A DNA stretch of 7,480 nucleotides from an uncultured Prevotellaceae bacterium (GCA_900313845.1 OMTC01000171.1:1-7480), one strand, 5' to 3'. Positions 1-6,785 are shown, counted from the first letter of the stretch. Numbers and translations are program-made. The notes: a model not told the origin generated them from the letters alone.

Positions 1-2034
1 GTAACCGCCTCTTCCACTTATTCAGAGTGGTTCAAACCAGAATATGCCGTAGATGATAACAACGGCACACTTTGGCGTGCTGCTTCAGCAGGACATGATT
101 GGAGAGGCACTCATGCTAAGACCCCTGCTTGGTTACAGCTCGATTTGGGAGAAGTGAAACAATTCAATGAAATCTTCACCCAATTTGAGTATGCTACATT
201 CTTCTATCAATACAAGATTGAAATATCGAATGATGGAACAAATTGGACGTTGTTTGCTGATAAAACCCAGAACACTCAGCAAGGTTCTCCAATGATAGAT
301 GTATGTGAGGGTTATCAAGAGAAAGGAGTGAAAGCTAAGCCTGCTTCTGCAAGATTTATTCGCATTACTATTACTGACACTCAAAAAAATGGACACTTCC
401 CTGCCATTTGGAACGTAAAAGTATATCGTGCTAAGAAAAATGCAGACCCATTGGCGTTGCTCCCTCAACCTGAATTGGATGAGAGTGCAATCTTGGCAGG
501 CTATCCTTGGATACATAAGAAGGACATTGAGCTTTCGGAGAGAAACATGAAGAATGGAACAATTTCTCGCTCCCCACTCTTCTCCCTCGATGCTTCGAAC
601 TATCAATTAGGAAGCAATTTGCAAGGTGTTTCAATTGTTCCAAAAGATGGAAAGGCTGCATTCCGTTTCGATGGACAGCACACCATTTCCATGCCATGCC
701 ATTTAAAGACACTTACGTATAACGCTCCATACACAGTGGCAGCATGGATTCTGAATCCCGACCCATCTGAAATAGAAACTGTTGCACAATTCATGCCTGC
801 AGGGAATGACCTTGCAACGATAGAACTCAGAAATGGAACAAGTCGTGCAGAGGGAATCATTGCTCATAATGCTTCTTTCGAAAACGCAGGTGCTCCTCAA
901 GCAGTGAAAGCAAATACTTGGCAACACTGGGTGGTAAATTTCGATGGATTCAATGAAAGAATCTATTGTGATGGAAAGCTGGTGAGTGAGAAGAACATTT
1001 TCCTGATGCTCCGACCTGGCGAAACTGTCACAATTGGTGCTTCAGCACGAGGAAGTAGCCCTTTCACAGGTTATCTGCATTCATTGCGTCTTTATGATTA
1101 TGCTTTTTCTGCAGAAGATGTTCTTGCTGAAATGAAATTAAGCAAATCATTCAGCAACGAAGAATTGGCAAAGATGGCAGAAACAAGTCCTCTTCGAAAT
1201 CAAAAGCTTTCATTGCAAGTGTCTCCTCTTTCTCCAAATCTCGTTGAAGCAACAATTTGTGATGAAACTGGTAAAGCACTTGAAAGTGGCATCTATGATT
1301 TCACTTTTGCTTCTGGAAATAACGACACCTCTCTCCATTCTTCTCAAACCATCAGTCAAAGCAGCACGATTCTCAGTGTGGATGGTGCAAGTGTTTATGC
1401 AAAAGTAAAAGATGTGTTCGGGTATGAAGTCCCTATTCTTTCTCAAAAACTGAAAATCAATAAGAAGCAATTCACTGATGTTGCTACCAGCATCCAAGCC
1501 AAAGCAAAAGATGGCATCATCACATTGGAATCAAAAGGAAGTAACTTAGGTGCCGACCCAGCAACAAATGGACCTATTGAATCCGTAGAAGTGGATGGAG
1601 ATTTTATTCTACAATGCAAAGTAACTGGCTTAACAGGAGCAGAACGTCGAAACACTCCTGCTTACAATGAAGGAGGAATACTGTTGCAGAGAAAGGAAGC
1701 AGATGGAACTCAATCCCTCATCCAATTAGGTGTTTTCCCTTTGTATAATTGTGGAAATATGCTCACCGTAGTTTCACGTCGTTTACGTCCTCAGTACCCT
1801 AACAATAAAGGGTGGAACTACGATCCATATCTGCAGATTCAGCGTATCAATGGAAAACTCAAGTTCTTGACAAGTGCTGATGGAAAGGTTTGGACTGAAA
1901 TGAATTTAGCAGATACCCGTATGATTCAATCCTTCTGCAAAGGTGCTCTCAACGTAGGAATCTATCAAACTACCTATTCGGACAATCAAGCAGCAGTAAG
2001 TTTTTCCGACATTCACATCTGGCAGAAGAAATAA
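1..2034 (+). CDS. C-terminal part of a secreted multidomain F5/8C-LamG-DUF1349-like protein (5' truncated by window)
   Basis: The reading frame is open from base 1, so the gene starts outside the window; 677 residues are visible. Window residues 1-146 form an F5/8 type C (discoidin) carbohydrate-binding domain: AVDDNNGTLWRA, PAWLQLDLGEVKQ, YKIEISNDGTNWT and ARFIRITITDT are typical strands. Residues about 190-378 look like a LamG/concanavalin-like jelly roll (AFRFDGQHTISMP, YTVAAWILNP, WQHWVVNFDG, GYLHSLRLYDYAFSAEDV). About 379-490 is a linker beta domain. About 495-677 resembles a DUF1349-type sandwich (DFILQCKVTGL, EGGILLQRK, LKFLTSADGKVWTEM, LNVGIYQTTYSDN). No catalytic domain, signal peptide or T9SS C-terminal sorting domain is visible; the protein ends IHIWQKK. 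Such modules usually sit behind a glycoside hydrolase or another secreted catalytic domain, which would lie upstream. Role inferred: binding or degradation of glycans outside the cell. The exact protein is not recognised. Confidence 0.85.
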   Translation, partial: VTASSTYSEWFKPEYAVDDNNGTLWRAASAGHDWRGTHAKTPAWLQLDLGEVKQFNEIFTQFEYATFFYQYKIEISNDGTNWTLFADKTQNTQQGSPMIDVCEGYQEKGVKAKPASARFIRITITDTQKNGHFPAIWNVKVYRAKKNADPLALLPQPELDESAILAGYPWIHKKDIELSERNMKNGTISRSPLFSLDASNYQLGSNLQGVSIVPKDGKAAFRFDGQHTISMPCHLKTLTYNAPYTVAAWILNPDPSEIETVAQFMPAGNDLATIELRNGTSRAEGIIAHNASFENAGAPQAVKANTWQHWVVNFDGFNERIYCDGKLVSEKNIFLMLRPGETVTIGASARGSSPFTGYLHSLRLYDYAFSAEDVLAEMKLSKSFSNEELAKMAETSPLRNQKLSLQVSPLSPNLVEATICDETGKALESGIYDFTFASGNNDTSLHSSQTISQSSTILSVDGASVYAKVKDVFGYEVPILSQKLKINKKQFTDVATSIQAKAKDGIITLESKGSNLGADPATNGPIESVEVDGDFILQCKVTGLTGAERRNTPAYNEGGILLQRKEADGTQSLIQLGVFPLYNCGNMLTVVSRRLRPQYPNNKGWNYDPYLQIQRINGKLKFLTSADGKVWTEMNLADTRMIQSFCKGALNVGIYQTTYSDNQAAVSFSDIHIWQKK

Positions 2035-2059
2035 AGCGCTTTTCTTTTATCTATTACAC

Positions 2060-2099
2060 AAGGAGGATGCACCACCAAAGATGCATCCTCCTTTCTTTT
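2060..2099 (+). terminator. Rho-independent terminator between convergent genes
   Basis: A perfect 12-bp inverted repeat (AAGGAGGATGCA at 2060-2071, TGCATCCTCCTT at 2082-2093) encloses a 10-nt loop and is followed by a T-rich run (TCTTTTC) on the plus strand. It lies 25 bases after the stop of the plus-strand gene. It also lies 33 bases past the xylA stop read on the minus strand. On that strand no U-tract follows, so it may block xylA read-through only weakly or through other factors. Confidence 0.85.
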
Positions 2100-2126
2100 C
2101 ATACAATATAGGAATTAGATATCCGA

Positions 2127-3440
2127 TTATGCATACATAGCAACGATTGCCTCGTAGAGTTCCTGCTTACCCGAAGTAACCTTAGGCTCATTCACCTTCT
2201 TACCATATTCGTAAGCCTGCTCGAGAGTCAACTTGCCATCCTCGAAGTCCTTACCAATACCGCTGTCGAAGGAAGCATAACGCTCAGCGAGCATCTTCTT
2301 GTATGGAGATTCCTCAAGAAGCTTAGCAGCGCTTTCAAGAGCACGTGCCATAGCATCCATACCGCTGATGTGAGCGATGAAGATGTCTTCCAAGTCAGTA
2401 GAGTTACGACGAGTCTTTGCATCGAAGTTAGTACCACCTGTGCCAAGACCACCATTGCGGATAATCTGCATCATAGCCTGAACGAGTTCGAACTGGTCGA
2501 TTGGGAACTGGTCAGTATCCCAGCCATTCTGATAGTCACCACGGTTAGCGTCGATAGAACCGAGCATACCAGCGTCAACTGCACAAGCGAGTTCGTGCTC
2601 GAAGGTGTGACCTGCCAAAGTAGCGTGGTTTACTTCGATATTTACCTTGAAGTCCTTGTCGAGGTTGTGAGCACGGAGGAAACCGATAACAGTCTCAGTG
2701 TCAACATCATACTGATGCTTAGAAGGCTCCATTGGCTTAGGCTCGATGAGGAATGTACCCTTGAAGCCCTTAGCACGTGCATAGTCGCGAGCCATAGTGA
2801 GCATAGTAGCCATGTGCTCCTTCTCACGCTTCTGGTCAGTGTTGAGGAGAGACATGTAACCTTCACGACCGCCCCAGAATACATAGTTTTCAGCACCGAG
2901 TTCAATACCAGCATCGATAGCGTTCTTGATCTGAACGATAGCACGAGCAACAACATCGAAATCAGGGTTTGTGCTTGCACCATTCATGTAGCGAGCATTA
3001 CCGAATACGTTTGCAGTTGACCACAACAGCTTGATGCCAGTCTCTTGCATCTTCTCCTTGAGATAAGCAACGATTGCCTTCAAGTTTGCCTCATACTCCT
3101 CAACAGAGTTGCCTTCGCTTACGAGGTCAACATCGTGGAAGCAGAAATAAGGAACACCGAGCTTCTGCATGATTTCGAAACCTGCGTCAGCCTTCTGCTT
3201 AGCGATTTCTACTGCGCAGCAACCCTCGTTCCAAGGGAACTTCTTAGTACCACCACCAAACTGGTCGCCACCTTCAGCGCAGAGTGTGTGCCACCATGCC
3301 ATTGCGAAACGCAACCAATCCTTCATTGGCTTGCCGAGGATTACCTTTTCTGCATCATAGTAGTGGAATGCCATAGGATTCTTAGAGTCCTTACCTTCAA
3401 ACTTGATTTTACCAATCTCTGGAAAAAATTCTTTTGCCAT
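2127..3440 (-). CDS. xylA: Xylose isomerase
   Basis: This enzyme (EC 5.3.1.5) interconverts D-xylose and D-xylulose in the cytoplasm, the first step of the isomerase route to xylulose 5-phosphate. The 437 residues match a full-length class II enzyme. Catalytic residues are visible: FHDVD gives H102 and D105; LIEPKPMEPSKHQYD gives E233 and K235; IEVNHATLAGHTFEHE gives metal ligands E269 and H272; SIDANRGD gives D297; GWDTD gives D308 and D310; GGTNFDAKTRRNS gives D340. All expected ligands are present, so it should be active. The ATG start at 3440 begins MAKEFFPEIGKIKFEG, usual for Bacteroidales homologues. The 59-base AT-rich gap to xylB has no terminator hairpin that I can see and no Bacteroidetes promoter, so transcription most likely comes from the xylR promoter. 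xylA is the last gene before the convergent hairpin; no sugar transporter follows it. Confidence 0.97.
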   Translation of the reverse strand: MAKEFFPEIGKIKFEGKDSKNPMAFHYYDAEKVILGKPMKDWLRFAMAWWHTLCAEGGDQFGGGTKKFPWNEGCCAVEIAKQKADAGFEIMQKLGVPYFCFHDVDLVSEGNSVEEYEANLKAIVAYLKEKMQETGIKLLWSTANVFGNARYMNGASTNPDFDVVARAIVQIKNAIDAGIELGAENYVFWGGREGYMSLLNTDQKREKEHMATMLTMARDYARAKGFKGTFLIEPKPMEPSKHQYDVDTETVIGFLRAHNLDKDFKVNIEVNHATLAGHTFEHELACAVDAGMLGSIDANRGDYQNGWDTDQFPIDQFELVQAMMQIIRNGGLGTGGTNFDAKTRRNSTDLEDIFIAHISGMDAMARALESAAKLLEESPYKKMLAERYASFDSGIGKDFEDGKLTLEQAYEYGKKVNEPKVTSGKQELYEAIVAMYA

Positions 3441-3499
3441 AATTTTAGTTAATTAAAAAAGTGAATATTGAATGTTAATAATTTATTTAAATAATATGA

Positions 3500-4994
3500 T
3501 TAAAGTTCTTTCTTAAGACATTCAGACCAGCGAGCGTATGCATCGAGATAAGCCTGCTGATTCTTCAAGTCTGGTTCAACAGTTGCCACATGCTCGAGTG
3601 TTGCAAATGCCTCATTATTATCCTTATAAATGCCAGCACCAATACCTGCACCCTTAGCAGCACCAACGGAACCATCTGTGTTGTAGAGATCGATAGTTGC
3701 ACCTGTAACTGAAGCAAGCGTTCTGCGGAACATAGGATTGAGGAACATATTTGCATGTCCAGCATGAATGTTCGTGATAGACATACCCATATCTTGCATA
3801 ATGTCGATACCCTGCTTGAAGGAGAATACAATACCTTCCTGTGCGGCACGAAGCAAATGAGCCTTGGTGTGGATATTGAAATTGAGTCCATGAATAGAAC
3901 AACCAATTTCCTTGTTCTGAAGAATGCGCTCTGCACCATTTCCGAAAGGAATGATACTCAAACCATTAGAACCAATTTCCACAGTGTCAGCAAGTACATT
4001 CATCTCGCTATAGGAAATGCCTTCTGGTGCCACATTGCGACGCATCCAAGCATTCAGGATACCAGTACCATTGATGCAGAGGAGCACACCGAGGCGAGTG
4101 AGTTCAGGAGTGTGATTCACATGTGCAAATGTATTCACACGCGAGAGCTTGTCGTAGTTCACTTCACCCAGCACACCATAGACAACACCCGAAGTACCAC
4201 CTGTAGCAGCAATCTCACCAGGATTCATCACATTGAGAGAAAGTGCATTGTTTGGCTGGTCACCTCCGCGGTAAGAAATTGGAGTACCCTCAGCAAGTCC
4301 GAGTTCATCAGCAATTTCCTTGCAAACCGTGCTCTGAACAGCAAATGTAGGAACAATGTCAGCGATGAGGTCGCGAGAGAAACCGAAATAGTTCATCACG
4401 TCATCACTCACCTTACCCTCCTTGAAATCCCAGAAAATACCTTCCGACAGACCAGAAATCGTAGTGTTCATCGCACCACCACTCAGTTTCATTGCGATGT
4501 AGTCGCCTGGAAGCATAATCTTGTAAATCTTCTCATAGAGAGCAGGCTCATTCTCCTTCACCCATGCCAGCTTAGCAGCAGTGAAGTTGCCTGGTGAATT
4601 CAGCAGATGAGAAAGCGCCTTCTCAGCACCGATAGCATCGAAAGCAGCATTTCCGTATGGCACTGCACGTCCCTCACACCAGATGATACTTGGACGAAGA
4701 GCCTTGCCATCCTTATCCACACATACCAATCCGTGCATCTGATAGCTGATACCTATTGCCTTCACCTCATCAGCTTTCGCACCGCTTTCAGCCATGATTT
4801 TCGATGTGGCAACTTTCAGGTTTTCCCACCACATCTCAGGCTCCTGTTCAGCCCAACCTGGTTTGTTAGCAATGATTGGAGCTTCTTTTTCAGGCCAGAA
4901 GCAAGAAGCATGTAGCCTTACATTTTCCTGTTTCAACATCTACCAGCGAAGCTTTCACTGAAGATGTACCTACGTCGTAACCTAATAAATACAT
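3500..4994 (-). pseudogene. xylB: Xylulokinase, frameshifted near the N-terminus by a 7-bp tandem duplication
   Basis: FGGY-family xylulokinase (EC 2.7.1.17) phosphorylates D-xylulose with ATP, directly after XylA. The family start lies at 4994: MYLLGYDVGTSSVKASLVDV, with the phosphate-binding GYDVGTSS and catalytic Asp7 (equivalent to Asp6 of E. coli XylB). That frame ends at TGA 4892-4890 after 34 residues. The rest of the enzyme is open in another frame to 3500, with SYQMHGLV (substrate-site MHG), LPGDYIAMKLSG, YRGGDQPNNALSLN (second catalytic Asp), GGTSGVVYGV and DGSVGAAKGAGIGAG. Deleting one copy of the TGCTTCT duplication gives a continuous 495-residue protein reading GKCKATCFWPEKEAP at the join. 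A 479-residue ORF from ATG 4939 exists but lacks the phosphate loop and Asp7, so it should be inactive even if translated. The rest of the coding sequence shows no decay, so the lesion is recent, switchable, or a sequence error. The start is 29 bases after the xylR stop, which indicates one operon. Confidence 0.9.
4897..4910 (-). repeat. 7-bp tandem duplication (TGCTTCT x2) that shifts the xylB frame
   Basis: On the minus strand the bases read ACA, then TGCTTCT at 4910-4904, then TGCTTCT at 4903-4897, then GGCCTG. The two copies are identical and adjacent. With a single copy the codons are ACA TGC TTC TGG CCT GAA (T C F W P E), which joins the conserved N-terminus to the conserved body in frame. 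With two copies the upstream frame runs into TGA. Replication slippage is the simplest origin. Confidence 0.93.
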
Positions 4995-5023
4995 ATTAAT
5001 TTTTACTTTTTATTTTATAAATG

Positions 5024-5740
5024 TCAATTTTTCACTGCTTTTTTTCTGTCGAACTTGAAGTAATGTGCTGCTCGATGATTCACACCCTGCTCTTTCTCTT
5101 CAAGTTGCACAACGTAAGGCATGGATTGAATCTTCTTATGGAAATTTCTGAAATCAATCGATTTTCCTGTCACCGCCTGATAAACAGTGTGGAGTTGTGC
5201 GGCAGTAAACTTTCGAGGAAGCAAATCAAAAATCTGGGTTGGGTTCGTAGAAGTGATTCTTTGTACAGTCTTGATGGCTTCATCCACAATTTCGTTGTGG
5301 TCGAAAGCCAACTGTGGAATTTCACTGATGGGAGTCCATTGTGCATCATAGTCCTTCTGCAAGTTCTCACGCTTCCTGTCGATACGCAAAAGAGAAAGAT
5401 ATGCAATCGTTACGATTCGCTCCAAATGATGCTCCAGATGATGGAACCGCTCCAACCAAACTGTATCGTTAGGATTAGCAAGACGCTTGGCATCGCCAAA
5501 AGCTCGGAACTGAACCATGCGAATCTGCACAAGTCCTGTCAATTGCTTCAAAACACGTTTAGCTGCCTCATCAAGATTTTCATCCATATATATCAAACTG
5601 CCCGGCAATTTGTAGTTGTTAGTGGAATTATCATCGTTGCCACTCTCCTTCTGCCGCACAATCAGAACATTCAGTTGTGTGCCATCGAAACCGAGGAGTA
5701 CACAATCTACTGAAACGTATGGATTTACTTGTCTTTCCAT
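5024..5740 (-). CDS. xylR: Nudix-fold/winged-helix transcriptional regulator of the xylose operon (NrtR/AraR-like)
   Basis: A 238-residue cytoplasmic DNA-binding protein. Residues about 7-150 form a Nudix domain (YVSVDCVLLGFDGTQLNVLIVRQ, LPGSLIYMDENLDEAAKRVLKQLTGL, DAQWTPISEIPQLAFDH). The Nudix box keeps its leading Gly and hydrophobic spacing, but the catalytic REUXEE core reads KRVLKQL, so the metal-binding glutamates are gone and hydrolysis is not expected. Residues about 165-235 form the C-terminal winged helix (LLPRKFTAAQLHTVYQAVTGK, DFRNFHKKI, AAHYFKFD). This is the architecture of the NrtR family, in which Bacteroides AraR uses the dead Nudix fold as a sugar sensor. Position directly ahead of xylB and xylA supports a xylose-responsive role; the ligand and sign of control are inferred. 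The symbol follows context, not proof. A promoter lies upstream at 5798-5828, and the downstream gap to xylB is 29 bases. ATG 5740 is chosen because MERQVNPYVSVDCV is the usual N-terminus; no Shine-Dalgarno is present. Confidence 0.9.
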   Translation of the reverse strand: MERQVNPYVSVDCVLLGFDGTQLNVLIVRQKESGNDDNSTNNYKLPGSLIYMDENLDEAAKRVLKQLTGLVQIRMVQFRAFGDAKRLANPNDTVWLERFHHLEHHLERIVTIAYLSLLRIDRKRENLQKDYDAQWTPISEIPQLAFDHNEIVDEAIKTVQRITSTNPTQIFDLLPRKFTAAQLHTVYQAVTGKSIDFRNFHKKIQSMPYVVQLEEKEQGVNHRAAHYFKFDRKKAVKN

Positions 5741-5797
5741 TTAGGTGTTCTTCTTGTTTTTCTTTCTGGACTAGATAACAGATTTTTGTTTTCGGTG

Positions 5798-5828
5798 CAA
5801 AATTATAGTTTTTTCCAATACAAACAAA
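5798..5828 (-). promoter_or_regulatory. Bacteroidetes-type promoter of the xylR-xylB-xylA operon
   Basis: On the minus strand TTTG (5828-5825) is followed after 19 bases by TAATTTTG (5805-5798). This matches the -33 TTTG and -7 TAnnTTTG boxes used by the Bacteroidetes primary sigma factor, with usual spacing. Transcription should start near 5790, giving a leader of about 50 bases before the xylR ATG. A 10-bp palindrome AAAATATTTT (5826-5835) overlaps the -33 box and could be an operator, but AT-rich palindromes arise easily here. Confidence 0.72.
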
Positions 5829-6022
5829 ATATTTTTCAAAAAAAATTCAATAATAAAGTAATTATTTTTCAGAATGTTACAAATCATTTATTTTATGATA
5901 AGAAAAACGTGTCTTTTCATAACTTGTATGATTTGCAATGTACTGTATGAATTAGTGATAAGCATAGTTCGAAAAGCCTAATTTGGAATTCAGGATGTTT
6001 CTATAAAAGCAGATGAAAATTT

Positions 6023-6053
6023 CTATTGGGGAATGACGAAATATTTATAGGGG
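6023..6053 (-). repeat. Two inverted-orientation CCCC-box units upstream of the array, also with 22-bp spacing
   Basis: CTATTGGGGA (6023-6032) and TATAGGGG (6046-6053) are reverse complements of TCCCCAATAG and CCCCTATA, the openings of units 1-2 and 3-4 of the downstream array. Their GGGG boxes start at 6028 and 6050, exactly 22 bases apart, the same period as the direct array. The sequence between the boxes does not otherwise match the direct units, so only the box and the spacing are kept. A single strand could pair these boxes with the array units to form alternative hairpins. Confidence 0.7.
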
Positions 6054-6068
6054 ATTAACTTGAGTTTG

Positions 6069-6230
6069 TCCCCAATAGCGATGAAGTGAATCCCCAATAG
6101 CGATGAAGTGAAACCCCTATAGCGATGAAGTGAAACCCCTATAACGTAAGAGTACTGTCCCTGTAGCGTAAGAGTAGTGTCCCTGTAGCGTATGAGTAGC
6201 GTCCCTGTAGCGTATGAGTAGCGTCCCTAT
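6069..6230 (+). repeat. 22-bp tandem repeat array, seven full units and one partial
   Basis: Unit starts fall at 6069, 6091, 6113, 6135, 6157, 6179 and 6201, with a partial unit at 6223-6230; every unit is exactly 22 bases. Each begins with a C-rich box (TCCCCA, ACCCCT or GTCCCT) followed by a TAGCG core (TAACG in unit 4). Units 1-3 share the tail ATGAAGTGAA; units 6 and 7 are identical and end TATGAGTAGC; unit 4 and unit 5 are intermediates. The last units divide into two 11-bp halves, GTAGCGTATGA and GTAGCGTCCCT. The period is not a multiple of three, and stops occur in the frames checked, so it is not coding. The array lies about 240 bases upstream of the xylR promoter and just past the DUF5606 terminator. 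Function unknown; it could be a minisatellite or an array of protein-binding sites. Confidence 0.93.
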
Positions 6231-6241
6231 GTTATTTCAGC

Positions 6242-6262
6242 GTGTTCGAAAGGATTGAACAC
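6242..6262 (-). repeat. Secondary inverted repeat after the DUF5606 terminator
   Basis: GTGTTC (6242-6247) and GAACAC (6257-6262) form a 6-bp stem with a 9-nt loop. It lies directly downstream, on the minus strand, of the T-run of the main terminator. It could back up termination, but it has no T-run of its own. Confidence 0.45.
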
Positions 6263-6292
6263 AAAAAAAGCGAGAGAATGAATCCCTCGCTT
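6263..6292 (-). terminator. Rho-independent terminator of the coaE-DUF5606 operon
   Basis: On the minus strand AAGCGAG (6292-6286) pairs with CTCGCTT (6274-6268) around an 11-nt loop, and the stem runs into a row of seven T's (6269-6263). It begins 30 bases after the DUF5606 stop codon, as expected for the end of this transcript, and separates it from the xylR operon. Confidence 0.85.
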
Positions 6293-6322
6293 ATGTATCT
6301 GATTGAAAATGTGGCTCGTTGA

Positions 6323-6778
6323 TTATGCTTTTGCTTCTGTCTTCTCCTCTGCTGGAGTTTTTGCTTCTGCTGCTTCCTCCTTTTCTTCAAACTCAGTGAT
6401 GTCGTTCTCGATAAGGATATTGTACCATGCAAGCACCTTGCGCATATCGCTTACATGCACGCGGTCGGTGTCGTATGTAGGGAGTGCCTTCGTGAAGAAC
6501 TGAATGATTTCGTTCTGCGATGCTTTCTTTGGGGAGAGGTCCACTTTCTTTCCTTCGTACTCCTTCTTGATGTTTTCAAACACACTTGCCAATGGTACTT
6601 CGGCATCATCATTGGTGTAAATGGAAATATCGGAAAGTGCAACTACCTTATCTGTTGCATAAGCAGGTTGACGCTTCTTCGCTGCATCCAGTGATTCAAC
6701 GATGAGCATGTTTTTTCCACGATTCACGAACTTGAAAAGTCCTGGTTTGCCTGTAATGGCTAAAATTGTTTTAAGCAT
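6323..6778 (-). CDS. DUF5606 family protein of unknown function
   Basis: A 151-residue protein beginning MLKTILAITGKPGLFKFV, then NMLIVESLDAAKKRQPAYATDKVVALSDISIYT and VPLASVFENIKK. I recognise this pattern as DUF5606, a family conserved in Bacteroidetes. The middle (about 78-125) carries KKASQNEIIQFFTKALPTYD and DRVHVSDMRKVLAWYNILIEN, which looks helical and is typical of the second half of these proteins. The last 20 or so residues are a low-complexity Glu/Ala/Lys tail. There is no signal peptide, membrane segment or known catalytic motif, so it is probably cytoplasmic; the function is not known. It starts 27 bases after coaE and is followed by a terminator, so the two genes are co-transcribed. 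The acidic tail varies easily and is unlikely to be essential. Confidence 0.88.
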   Translation of the reverse strand: MLKTILAITGKPGLFKFVNRGKNMLIVESLDAAKKRQPAYATDKVVALSDISIYTNDDAEVPLASVFENIKKEYEGKKVDLSPKKASQNEIIQFFTKALPTYDTDRVHVSDMRKVLAWYNILIENDITEFEEKEEAAEAKTPAEEKTEAKA

Positions 6779-6785
6779 AAAAAGA

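Larger units (their letters stand above)
5741..6322. other. 582-base intergenic region: promoter, 22-bp repeat array, terminator
   Basis: The region lies between the 5' end of the xylR operon and the 3' end of the DUF5606 gene, both on the minus strand. From left to right it holds the xylR leader and promoter (5741-5828); an AT-rich stretch at about 5829-6020 in which I see only weak inverted repeats such as TCATA/TATGA at 5917-5931; two inverted repeat units (6023-6053); the 22-bp direct array (6069-6230); and the terminator hairpins of the DUF5606 gene (6242-6292). No convincing protein or structured RNA gene was found. Confidence 0.75.

Noticed and set aside
1..2034. Naming the plus-strand protein as a specific glycoside hydrolase
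   Set aside because: Only accessory binding-type domains are visible; the catalytic part, if any, is outside the window.
2370..3020. 216-residue plus-strand reading frame inside xylA
   Set aside because: It is antisense to a fully conserved xylose isomerase, shows no recognisable domain and arises from codon bias of the real gene.
3441..3499. Separate promoter or attenuator between xylB and xylA
   Set aside because: The gap has AT-rich palindromes such as TTAATTAA but no TAnnTTTG box on the minus strand and no GC stem with a T-run.
3755..4597. 280-residue plus-strand reading frame inside xylB
   Set aside because: Antisense to the well-conserved xylulokinase body; composition (many Thr, Ser, His) is that of a shadow frame.
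4995..5030. TTGACA on the minus strand between xylR and xylB as a sigma70 -35 box
   Set aside because: It overlaps the xylR stop codon, has no -10 box at the right distance, and Bacteroidetes do not use this consensus; an operon gap is simpler.
5021..5713. 230-residue plus-strand reading frame opposite the regulator
   Set aside because: The minus-strand frame has clear Nudix and winged-helix motifs; the antisense frame has none.
5729..5950. 73-residue plus-strand reading frame in the intergenic region
   Set aside because: Low-complexity Phe/Asn/Lys-rich translation of AT-rich DNA overlapping the xylR start and promoter; no start context or homology seen.
6069..6230. CRISPR array
   Set aside because: Units are contiguous with no spacers between repeats, the repeats diverge gradually, and no cas gene is present.
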